NCBI RefSeq assembly: GCF_921293095.1
Contig: NC_060257.1
Span: 54,534,968 to 54,598,967, forward strand
Length of the DNA stretch: 64,000 nt
Direction of reading: 5' to 3'
Origin: Ischnura elegans
Lineage: Eukaryota > Arthropoda > Insecta > Odonata > Coenagrionidae
Part shown: positions 12,366 to 21,500 of the stretch, one piece after another
Layout of the letters: every line of letters begins with the position of its first letter
Numbering within the stretch: the first letter of the stretch is position 1
Position numbers and translations under genes: made by a program
The notes under the pieces: model-generated
Databases searched by the model: none
The model's input: only the letters and a program-made list of their open reading frames with translations
Told to the model about the DNA's origin: nothing

Positions 12366-12820
12366 CAGTGGCGCAGCGAGGGGGGGGATAAACCCCCTCC
12401 CCCTCCAAAGCTCAGAGAAATTTTTAATTTTAATCAATTTCACTTAATCGGATTGATATTACTAATAGAATAGTGTAAAGGCCGTTTTACACGGTACACA
12501 GAATTGCGCAGGTTAGAACTGCACTAATTTCTAAAATGGCGTGGAATTGCGCGAATGCATGAACGAAATTAGAACAGGGGCTATTTTGCCGTCTCGCATC
12601 CACGCATTCTCGCATGTGTTCTAGCAATTCACCTCTTTACACGACGCAATTTTGATTGCGCCTTCACGCGTACGTCAGACTGCGATTAATAAAATATCCC
12701 TCAGAAAGCCGTAAAACTCACCATCTCGAACCTACCGCTGGTGGGTATTCCATACCCCCACACACCCCAGTATTAGTTGCACCTAAACCCCTCTGCCTAA
12801 ATTCCTAGCTTCGCCCCTGC
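12366..12820 (+). mobile_element. MITE family C with nested GGCCGTTTTACACGG element
   Basis: It begins CAGTGGCGCAGCGAGGGG and ends CTAGCTTCGCCCCTGC, with inverted-like termini. The internal blocks AAGCTCAGAGAAATTTTTAA and TATTCCATACCCCCACACAC recur at 24250-24490 and 48489-48802 and, inverted, at 43430-43702. A foreign segment at about 12479-12690 starts GGCCGTTTTACACGGTACAC and contains cytosine/guanine-rich AATTGCGC motifs; it looks like another non-autonomous element inserted into this copy. Confidence 0.7.
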
Positions 12821-13399
12821 AAGACTATGCTATCTTATGGTATAAAAAGTTAAAATTGTGATTCTGCAATTTCCGACAGTGCGGGCAGCCCCGCAAGAGA
12901 GAGGCGCCCGCCCCCATATGTATCGGCCACTGGTTGGAACACAGAAAAGGTTATGAAAACTAAATTTCAAGAAAATTATTACAGCTCTTTATTAGTTTTT
13001 GAAATTATTCGCTCGGAAAAATATTTTTACATTAATTACATATTTAATACTGATATCAATTTTCTTGGAATCAAAGAAAAGTTGTTCAAAAACTTAGTTT
13101 TGAACTTTATTTACTTTTGCTTCTAGGGGGATGGGCAGCTGCCCCTTCCTGTCCCCCGCTGGGTACGCCCACGACTTCCTGATATTCTCTCATCATACTC
13201 CTCTTCAGGGCTCCTACATTTCATTTCCTCACCAGCCTAACTTTCACTAGTCTTTTGAATCTTACGATGAATTTCATTAGCGCTAGGTTGTGGTCTAAAT
13301 TCGCATCCACTGCAGAGAAGCTACACGAATTTTTCACATTGTTTCTTAACCTCTGTCTTTCCATGATGTAGTCTATCTGATATCTCTTCATATCCCCTG

Positions 13400-13815
13400 G
13401 ACTTTTTTATTTGTGACAAACAGTGTTAGAGGGAAGAATGTTAGGTAAAAGAGGGAGAGGAAGGAATAGAATAGGATTTTTAGTTGGAATGAAAGGGAGT
13501 AGGCCTTATTGTGAATTGGAGAGGGAAGTGGTTTATGGGGAGGGAGGATCCCAGAATTCTTCTCAAGTACTCCATGGAAACCTACCTTAATCGGTAGAAA
13601 ACTATAATAAAAATAATAATAATTTTTATTTATTTTTATAGGAAAAAATGGTTACAAAATAATTATAACTGTGATCTAAATAAAAATAAAAACGTCTCCT
13701 AACTTAAATAAAACAAAGTGAAAAAATAATAACCGACCTTTATGATGATTGAACCAAGTGTTTGTGGTGAATAACTTGTTTCTCCTGCAAAAATTTTGCT
13801 GCTTTCTCTCTCCTG
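13400..13815. repeat. Unclassified insertion inside the LINE endonuclease
   Basis: LINE-like coding similarity stops at about 13400 and resumes at about 13820. The intervening 0.4 kb has a purine-rich left half (GAGGGAGAGGAAGGAATAG) and an AT-rich right half with AATAATAATAA and TTTTTATTTATTTTTATAGG. The segment TCTCAAGTACTCCATGGAAA followed by CCTACCTTAATCGGTAGAA looks like a dispersed-repeat end, but I cannot name the family. Confidence 0.4.
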
Positions 13816-14083
13816 CCAATCCGCTTTCCTCATTCAAATTCTCCCATTTCGTTTCCATCTCTTACCCGACAGAGGTGTACCAGGAGGCCAGTCCCCGATT
13901 ACAACTAAATTTTCCTTTTCCGGGGTTTCCCTAATTATTTCATCGAGCTTTTCACGAATCTCATCAACTTCTTCCTACCTATGATTGCTGGCGGTCACGT
14001 AAACTTGATCCACCAAGAGGTTGGTGGGTCGCGCCTCAGTTTCTTCCTCCAGAATCTTATCGTTTACCTGGTCTATACCCACC

Positions 14084-14422
14084 CAGAGCCGGCCTTGGGG
14101 CAGGGCGACCGCCCCGAGCCCCGCGCTTCGGGGGGCCCCGCGTTCGTGAAAAAAATTAAAATATACGATAGTTTTGAAAACGCAATTTCAACTATTACTG
14201 TATTGTTAAGTCCGTGCTAGACAACAATTAATATTATGAAAAGGAATAATTATGGCGTAATTACGAAGTTTGAATTTGGGAGGGGAACACTTACTTAACC
14301 TGAGATTGGTAGGGACTCAAAATGCTCGAGTTTGTAGATGGGGTATAGAGTTTAATATTTTAAGTGAAGGGCCCCGCACTGAAGGTTAGCCCCTAGCCCC
14401 GCACCTGCTAGGGCCGGTCCTG
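14084..14422. mobile_element. hAT-type MITE (CCGGCCCTAG termini)
   Basis: It starts CAGAGCCGGCCTTGGGGC and ends GCTAGGGCCGGTCCTG, with inverted termini. It is flanked by perfect 8-bp duplications TACCCACC at 14076-14083 and 14423-14430. The length is 339 bp, non-coding, inserted in the LINE endonuclease region. Confidence 0.92.
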
Positions 14423-14689
14423 TACCCACCACACGCTTTCCCATCTTCCCGTTTAATACTAAAGCTACCCTTCGTTAAATTTTATTCCCTCGACTATAAA
14501 TAACCCTAACCCATCACTTCAATATTCTCCACCATCCTTCCACCCAATTTCGCATAATCCTAAGATATCATCCCTTTCTCCATTTCCCTTTTGACATTTT
14601 CTAGCTTCCCCGCCCTCGTCACTGTCCTTACATTCCACGTCCGTTCATTCATTGACGCCGTCTTCTTCTCCATCTCCTTAGTCTTATTC

Positions 14690-14952
14690 CAGTGGCGGAT
14701 ACAGATGGGGGGCGCAGGGGGCGCGCGCCCCCCCCCCCTTGCGGGTCCGCCTGTATTGCCGAACATTGCAAAACCACAATTGTAACTTTTTTATATCAAG
14801 ATGGCATTGTCTTTTACATGTTTATTATCACTTTAAATAAAATTTTCATATACTTTGCCAGTGACTTGATCATCTTTTATTACGATAAAAGTAAAGGCAA
14901 CTCAAGATATGTTGCGCCCCCCCCCTTGAGTTTTTTTCTGTATCCGCCACTG
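14690..14952 (+). mobile_element. Intact hAT-type MITE family B
   Basis: A 263-bp element with 16-bp inverted termini, CAGTGGCGGATACAGA at the left and TCTGTATCCGCCACTG at the right. Perfect 8-bp target duplications TCTTATTC lie at 14682-14689 and 14953-14960. The centre is AT-rich with TTTATTACGATAAAAGTAAA. It is the reference copy for the partial copies at 12221 and 19671. Confidence 0.95.
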
Positions 14953-14960
14953 TCTTATTC

Positions 14961-15350
14961 TCATCTATGACGCGGCTGATGATGATAAATCATTGCAAGG
15001 ATTTCGCATGGTAAGGACCGCGGAGACCCTGCCGTCCTCGCTGCTACCTACGACACCTGCCCGTAAGGGCCGGGTCTCGCGATTCTATTCGAAGCCCGTT
15101 TGATCAAGCTCCATGTTTTCAGGGAAGAGATAAGTGGTTAGGTTTCCCACTTCCATTACAACAGTGTTTTTTTTAACTCACATAATCACGTGGACTACCA
15201 TTCGTCTGGCTCCTACCCTTCGACCTATCAGGCATGGATGCCCCTACAGGGAGAAATTCAGAGTTAATCCCGCCAGCGCAGCTCTGGGGGTCATTGGAAC
15301 GCGCAAGCCTTTCCACCACGACAAGGTTGAAGACCAATTCCCAAGGAGGA
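14961..15350. other. Unassigned, possibly 5' part of the LINE
   Basis: No supported gene. The stretch is GC-richer than its surroundings (for example GACCCTGCCGTCCTCGCTGC region, CCGTAAGGGCCGGGTCTCGC). It lies just upstream, on the minus strand, of the LINE endonuclease start, so it could be the 5' leader of that LINE; this is inference only. Confidence 0.3.
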
Positions 15351-15354
15351 AGAA

Positions 15355-15473
15355 AAGTCAAAATGACATCACTTTGACCTCAAAATGACCCACAAAAAGT
15401 CACTATTCAGTCAGGACTGTGAAGGTGACTTTTTGCGGGTCATTCTGATGTCAAAGTGACGTCATTTTGACTT
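15355..15473. repeat. Hairpin built of TCAAAATGAC motifs
   Basis: The left arm AAGTCAAAATGACATCACTT...GACCCACAAAAAGTCAC pairs with the right arm GTGACTTTTTGCGGGTC...AAGTGACGTCATTTTGACTT; arms are about 51 bp and the loop about 17 bp. Within each arm, TCAAAATGAC-like blocks repeat. Related motifs cluster at 18045-18205. Confidence 0.85.
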
Positions 15474-15890
15474 TGAATTCATTTGTACAAGTTTTCACTA
15501 AAAGTGAGAATCTATAAAAAAAAATGTCAAATATTCCTTACGATACTCACCCTCCCCGCATTCCAACCTGAAGGTTGGTTTAGAAAGGTGAGGGTAGAGC
15601 TCACCCCTGACACTTAATCACACAACCGCGCATGCGAATATCACACCTTAAGGAGGGGGGCCAGTTAACCTTTCCCTGGGCTAGTTCTACAGATAATTAT
15701 TAATTTTGGGGAGCCCAAAGTTTCACCCCAGGTTTGAACTCCTAGGACCCATCTGCCAGTGGCTACATCCAATAGGTCACTCAGTGGCATAGCCAGGTTT
15801 TAGGCCTAAATTTAAAAGGCGGCGCCCCTTAAAATTCTCCCCTCCTTCCCTTCCCCTAATGGTTCCCCAAGACGTGACTGCGCCACTTGC
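15474..15890. other. No gene seen
   Basis: Non-coding, with a mixed AT-rich and G/C-run composition. A fragment near 15783-15888 (CAGTGGCATAGCCAGG, ending GACTGCGCCACTTGCC) resembles a short MITE with CAGTGGCGTAG-type termini. Confidence 0.4.
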
Positions 15891-16800
15891 CCTGGGCGAT
15901 ATATATCGTGAAATATCGCGATAATTAATTATATCGGGAATACTAATTTGAGTTTTGTACATTATCGATAAATGATTGTCCGATAAATAGGGCCAAATAA
16001 AAGTATCGGGACCGATAGAATATTGGAACCGATAAAATATCTCGATATATCGTCCAATAAAAATATCGGGTGCGATAAATTAACTGAGGCAATAAAAATA
16101 TCGGAATCGTTAAAAATAGTCTTCCGATAAAATACTACGGAACTACTAATATAAGGTAGAAATATCCTTTCGATATAATATGAAGATATATCATCCGATA
16201 ACAAATATTGGGCCTGATAAAAATCGCCATTTGATAAAATACTACGCTTGATAATCCGATAAAAAAATCGCCACTGCTAAAATATCACGAAATATCATCC
16301 AATAAAAATTGCTGCTCGAATAAAATATCACGATTTATTGTCTCATAAAAGCCGCAGCCGCGATAAAACATCGTGATTTATCACCCGATCGCGTCGTCGC
16401 GCGCGATAAATTATCATGTTTTGGCATCGGGAAATTAGTTTTGGAAAATGATTATGGCTGGAATATGTATAGGGTTGGCCTTCGTTTATGCTAGACCATA
16501 AATGGGTGCGTTAAAAACTCACTAATGTATGGTACATCGCGATATTAAATAGGAGGCATTTTTCATCGAATTATATAACGTGATATATTTTATCTGAAGG
16601 CAAATTTTTATCGGGCTGGAGATTTTTTTATGAAATGATACATCGCGGTATTTTATCGGTAGGCGATTTTTATGGGTAGGATATTTGTATCGGATGATAT
16701 ATATCGTGATATTATTTAATGGATATCGGATGATATTTATCGTGATTTTTTTGTTCTCGATATTTTTATCGATTTTCGTCCGAGATTTAATGACGTTTTA
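15891..16800. repeat. Fold-back array of CGATAAAATATC-type subrepeats
   Basis: About 0.9 kb of short degenerate repeats. In the left half (15891-16440) the words CCGATAAAA, AATATCG and CGATATATC recur every 30-60 bp (for example 15965, 16018, 16054, 16126, 16195, 16255, 16310). In the right half (about 16530-16800) the same words appear as reverse complements (TTTATCGG, ATATCGGATGATATATATCG). The unique centre (16440-16530) lies between. It therefore folds back at two levels: each subrepeat is nearly self-complementary, and the two halves are opposed. Non-coding. Confidence 0.75.
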
Positions 16801-17229
16801 TGATAATTGTTCCTTAAAAATGGTCAATTACTCGCAAGAAAGTCCCCGGGAACGAACCTATTTCGCCAAAATATTTCGAAGGAAATCCGTGACGCGCCAT
16901 TTCTAAACTAGAATGCGCCGCGGTTTTTTTAAATAACCCATCGTCGTTGATTGCTATATTTGCGTAAGAAATATAATTAAGCTTCTCCTCGTTTTCAATA
17001 ATATTTTCGGTGAGATCTCGTACGTGCGTCACTACGGGAATAATAGCCAAAAATAAATATCGGTCTTCATTTCAAATCAACAAAGGAGCGTTTGTTTCAC
17101 TGTAATGTGCCATTTCTCGGATTATTTACGCTTGTTTTTACAAACGAGACAAGAGATTGACACCATACAGGAGAGGAAAAGGAAATGAAAAATTGCTTTA
17201 TATTGCTCCAGAAGATGAGATTTTTGAAG
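16801..17229. other. No gene seen
   Basis: AT-rich sequence with short chance frames on both strands. No recognisable domain, repeat or RNA. Confidence 0.4.
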
Positions 17230-17640
17230 CAGCTTATATGCCAAAACTTCTCTGGATGACGAGAAGGATTTAAACAACTTTGAAGAGCTCCTAAAAACCT
17301 CATCTCTCTTCAAATCATTTGTGAGTAAATTGACTGTTATCCGCTCCACATCATCCATCAAATTAACCCTTCTATTTTCCCTTCTTGTGCCATATGTTAA
17401 AGTTAAAATTTATTTTGGTTTCCTTTCTCACAGGTTTAACATCGTAGACAAATTGCAGTTGATCATAGTGATGGAGTTTTCAGCCCATGAGACCAGAAAT
17501 ATGTGTACAAATGAATTTGCTCGCTGCATCAATTGGGATGGAGAGCTTGGAAAAATTATGTTCAACAAACCCTACATCAATAAGGCTATTTGCAGTTATT
17601 ATCATTTTTTCTATTTAATGTATCATCAAAATTAGAAACT
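17230..17640 (+). pseudogene. Possible DUF4806-like remnant (weak)
   Basis: Two plus-strand pieces resemble, from memory, the C-terminal DUF4806 domain found in many arthropod multi-copy genes. The first, SLDDEKDLNNFEELLKTSSL then FKSF (17243-17320), ends at a donor-like GTGAGT. The second, from about 17434 after a TTTCTCACAG acceptor, contains NEFARCINWDGELGKIMFNK. The phases of the two pieces do not join cleanly, and a later piece (17707-17760, KKKAKIQRWFNKIA) is followed by stops, so if real it is a decayed copy. The similarity is modest and could be chance. Confidence 0.3.
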
Positions 17641-18044
17641 TTCAGCTTCTTGGTGTTATTTTTTCCTTTGTTTGCAGTCCCATGATAGAAGAATTTCCCT
17701 CAGGGTAAAGTAATTAAGAAGAAGGCAAAGATTCAGCGGTGGTTCAACAAAATTGCTTAAGCAACTAGAGGCAACTGAAGGGAAAGAAAATGCTACAGAA
17801 TCAACCGTTATGGCCAATGTAGATGATTTTTCTCGATTTGTATTTGAAGAGGGAGAAAAGGAACATTAAAAGGAAAATTAAAAACAAATCCTGAGGAATT
17901 TCTTCTTGTAAAATCTATCTGTTTTTGTTGTAATAAATCCTAATAAAGGTTGACTTTCATATCTGAAGTGGTTAATTTATCCCTAAATGATAATCTAAAT
18001 ACAGAAATTATAGTATGAATTGTCATTAGAAGAACAAATAGGTT
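17641..18044. other. No further gene seen
   Basis: AT-rich stretch following the DUF4806-like remnant; contains AATAAA-type words near 17931 but no supported coding frame. Confidence 0.35.
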
Positions 18045-18205
18045 TGGTCACAAATAGTCAAAGTGTGGTCAAAATGAGGTCAAAATGATAGGTAGTCATT
18101 TAAGGTCATATTGACATCATCATGAGTCACGAAGGATGTCATTTCAAGGGACCATTTTGAGGTCACCGTGACTACCAAGCCAAGATGATGTCATAATGAC
18201 TTTTC
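18045..18205. repeat. GGTCAAAATGA-rich cluster with partial inversion
   Basis: Repeated blocks TGGTCACAAATAGTCAAAGT, GTGGTCAAAATGAGGTCAAAA and GGTCATATTGACATCATCAT on the left are echoed in opposite sense by GACCATTTTGAGGTCACCGT and GATGATGTCATAATGACTTT on the right. The words match the hairpin at 15355-15473. Non-coding. Confidence 0.6.
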
Positions 18206-18537
18206 ATTCAAGAGAAAAGAAGCATTGCCATATATGGCGAAAAAAGCTGATACGACGAAGTTTCCCGGAAGTGGCGTTGCAGTGCAATAATATCAGATAC
18301 TTATCTGATTCTCCTCTTATGAAGCAGTTAAAATCCAGGCATCACGCTCTTATCTTTGCTATTCTACGACGAACCGTTAACGATTGAACACCCGCCCTTA
18401 GGCAAATATTGATTCAAGGCAGGATTTTGAGAGTTATCTATTGGAGACCATTTCAGCAATTATATCATTACTGTTTGCCTATGATACAGTATCTATTTTG
18501 GTTATAGAATTTCCAGGGTCATTTTCTCAGCCGCAAA

Positions 18538-18595
18538 ATGTCTAATTCGTGTGGTATCCTGATAACGGCCGTAGCTCTTCTATCGTCATTCACCG
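18538..18595 (+). CDS. Protease homologue exon 1 (signal peptide)
   Basis: Encodes MSNSCGILITAVALLSSFT plus one base (phase 1), a hydrophobic secretion signal. The donor is CCG|GTAAGC. The intron that follows is only 109 bp. Confidence 0.85.
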
Positions 18596-21500
18596 GTAAG
18601 CTAAAAGCGACTTGCGACCAGGAACAGAAGTCATTTATCAGTGGAAAAATGGTTTTTCACATTCAGGTGACATTGAATGCTAAAACAATAAACCAACTTT
18701 TCAGATCCTGCCATTGGACATCCACGGAATCATGACGTCGGTAATAACACACATATCAACGCGTTTAATTATCAGGTGAGTAAATTTATCCGTATTTAAA
18801 AGCACTTCAAAATAAATAGCGACGTCTCCAAAGTTAATGTTTACCCCCACTTTTCTATTCTGTGGCTCATATATTGTCCGAATGATTCAGCCAATAACGA
18901 ACCTTTCCGATGTAGTAATTCAAACTTCTGGTCAGTGTAATAGGAGTGGAAGAGGAGAACATTAGGGCGTGGTCTCATGTTATGCATCATTATTTTTTGT
19001 TTGAAGATTTTCGCTGCTTCTTTCTCCCTCCTCGCGGTCGCTGAACATTATGCCTCCAGCCAGGGGAGGTCTGACCAGGTCGCCGAGGACCCCGAGATTA
19101 TGGGGCCCCCGCAACGCTAGCGTCCATCGTGAAGCGTATGTGAAAGGTGCAATAAAAATAAGGCTCAGATTACTCGACAAGGACGTATCCTGGGGGGGAT
19201 TAAACCTGGGGGGAAGGGGGCAAGCTATGGTCGATCAAAAAGAAACATTTTAGCGTTGAAAAGGTGAATGAAACCAACATTTTAAGGAAATTATAACAGC
19301 CCTTTATTAGTTTTTTAAAATTATGTGCTTGAAAAAAATATTTTAGTCTCATTTCCAAGTAGGCTTCCGCGGAGATTATGATGATATCTGGTGATTTTTC
19401 CGGGTATTCTTCCGCGTTTATCCGTTTTGTAGGACATTATTTCGCCAACGTTCCAGTTGGCGAAATATTGTCCTACAAAATGAAACCCGGAAGAATACCC
19501 GGAAAAATCACCAGATATCATTTTAGTCTCATGTCTTATACTAATATCATTTTTCATGGGTTTAGAGAATATTTTTGAAAATTTCGTTTCAATCCAGTCT
19601 TGATTTTCCTTAAAGACTTTTGCGATCGTTGCTTCTTCTAGAGGGAGGTGGGCAGGTGCCTCCTCCTGCCAGTAGCGGATACAGAAAAAAACTCAAGGTG
19701 CAAAAGATATCTTGAGTCACCTTTACTTTTATCGTAATGAAAATTTATCAAGTCACATGCAACGTTTAAAAAAGTTTTATTTAAACTAACTATACAAGTA
19801 TACAAGACAACGATATCCGATGGCATAAAAAACTTACAATAGGGTAGTTTCCTTCATCAAAGAAAACGAAAGGCATTGATTGCGATTCGTTACCCACCAT
19901 TACTGTATTCATAATATACAAATTATTTCGTTTTAGAAATACCGGTTTAGACGAATGGCTATGGTCCATTTTTATCCTCATTTGAAAAGGGCCAGATTGG
20001 CGCCCATGCGATGCCACTCCACGTGACGTCACAGGGACCTAGTTTCTATACGAGAGGATAGGAGTTATACATCGTCTGAGGTTACCAATGCAAGCATGAG
20101 GCGCAGAGCTCAGGGAAACATGTCTTAATAATCACCTATTAAAACTGGCTAAGGTCGGAAAGTTTTCTTCATTTTATAAGGTATTAATGATCCTTATTTA
20201 TGCCAAGTGCTACCAGCTAGCATGGTACTCTGCTACCTGCTAGCATCCTACGTTGTGTCAGCGCTCAGAGACACGCCCCAAGGTCACCTCACTTGCGGCA
20301 GCGGGAACCAGAACGACATCACACGGAGATTTCCCAGCATTCATACTTACCCGTCGCGTTTTCGCGCGCTTGAAAATATTCACTTTTCATTTAATCGCGA
20401 AAAATAGATATCGTCATCTAAAAATCTAAAAGCGTGAAATACGTACTCCAGGAGTAATAATCTTTTGATTTAGGCAATAAAAAAATAATAGGAAACCACC
20501 CAATTGTAGAAGGACAGATGGAAGGGAAGAAGGGTAAGGAACAGTCCACAATGAGTTACATAGGACAGGTCATGGGCGTACCCAGAATCAAAACTGGCGG
20601 AGGGGGGGGGGGGGGCAAAACTAGCCGTGATCGTTCTAGTTGTAACTTGAATTCAATTGATTCGGCTTTTACTTTGTGAAAATCCATGTTGAAATGAAAA
20701 TACACAACCTTGGTAACTTTTCACTGGAAAATTATTTATTGGTACGACGCGTTTCGACGCTGAGGCGTACTTGAGAATGACGCCTCAGCGTGGAAACGCG
20801 TCGTACCAATAAATAATTATCCAGTGAAAAGTTAACAAGGTTGTGTATTTTCATTTCAAGTTGTAACTTCTTTGCACAGAAAAGGATAATGAAACCAAAA
20901 TTTTAAGGAAATGATGACAGCTATTTATTTATTAGTTTTTATAATCATTTTCTTGAAAAAATAATGATTTTTATTTTATTTCCATGTCTAATGATAATAT
21001 CATTTTTCTTCGAAAGGAAAATTTGTTCATAACTATTTTTTTGAACTAAATTTCTTTTCGCCTTCTTCTTCATGGGCGTACCCAGCGGGGGGGCAGGGTG
21101 GACAGTTGCCCCCTGACCTCCGCTGGGTACGCCCATGGGACAGGTTATAAAGGATTTCAGAGATAATAGGTAAACACGTCACTGCAAAAAGGCTACTGGA
21201 TAGCAGAGCGGAATGGAGAGCAGCGTCAAAGCAATTTCAGGATTGTTGACTTATGCTGATGACACTGCGAAGTCGATTTATTCTGGCAATGACTCACCGG
21301 CTCTTATTGCCAGCGGTTCATTTGATAGTCGCTCAATAAAATAAATACCTCACGCTTCACTCCACAATTCCACACCCATTCCAATCGTAAAAAATTGAAT
21401 TTTTGAGGAAATTCTATAGTTCACAGTGATTTAATCGCGAAATAGATAATTTTTTACCGATGACTCATCGGCATTGATTATATAATTATCAGCAATTCTG

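Larger units (their letters stand above)
12160..13173. mobile_element. MITE family A with nested insertions
   Basis: Inverted ends CAAGGGCGTACCCAG and CTGGGTACGCCCACG are flanked by perfect 8-bp duplications ACTTCCTG at 12152-12159 and 13174-13181, which identifies a hAT-type insertion into the LINE. The element is about 1 kb instead of the usual 240-410 bp because two other MITE-derived pieces sit inside (12221-12365 and 12366-12820). Confidence 0.9.
10091..14689 (-). pseudogene. Decayed non-LTR retrotransposon (endonuclease + reverse transcriptase), interrupted by MITEs
   Basis: Reading the minus strand from 14689 down, broken frames give pieces typical of an ORF2 with an apurinic-type endonuclease followed by a reverse transcriptase. 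ERTWNVRTVTRAGKLENVKR (about 14660-14590) resembles the endonuclease start. A segment near 14040-13860 has VYVTASNHR, then EIIRETPEKENLVVIGDW, the usual GDWN-type motif with the Asn changed to Pro. YQIDYIMERQRLRNNV and DANLDHNLALMKFIVRFKR (about 13380-13230) match the end of the endonuclease. RMYEEGCWPEDFVKTVLLPP (about 11060-11000), FRKGKSTRDAIVIMRSLVER (about 10860-10800) and VVRQVWPHY near 10190 match reverse transcriptase blocks. Many stops and frameshifts mean it is dead. Insertions at 10221-10634, 12160-13173 and 14084-14422, and an extra block at 13400-13815, split it. The exact clade (Jockey/CR1/RTE-like) is not resolved. Confidence 0.75.

Noticed and set aside
20207-20407. Short secreted-looking frame MLPASMVLCYLLASYVVSAL
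   Set aside because: It is inside the dispersed 0.65-kb repeat, and the second copy at 39011 does not keep the frame.
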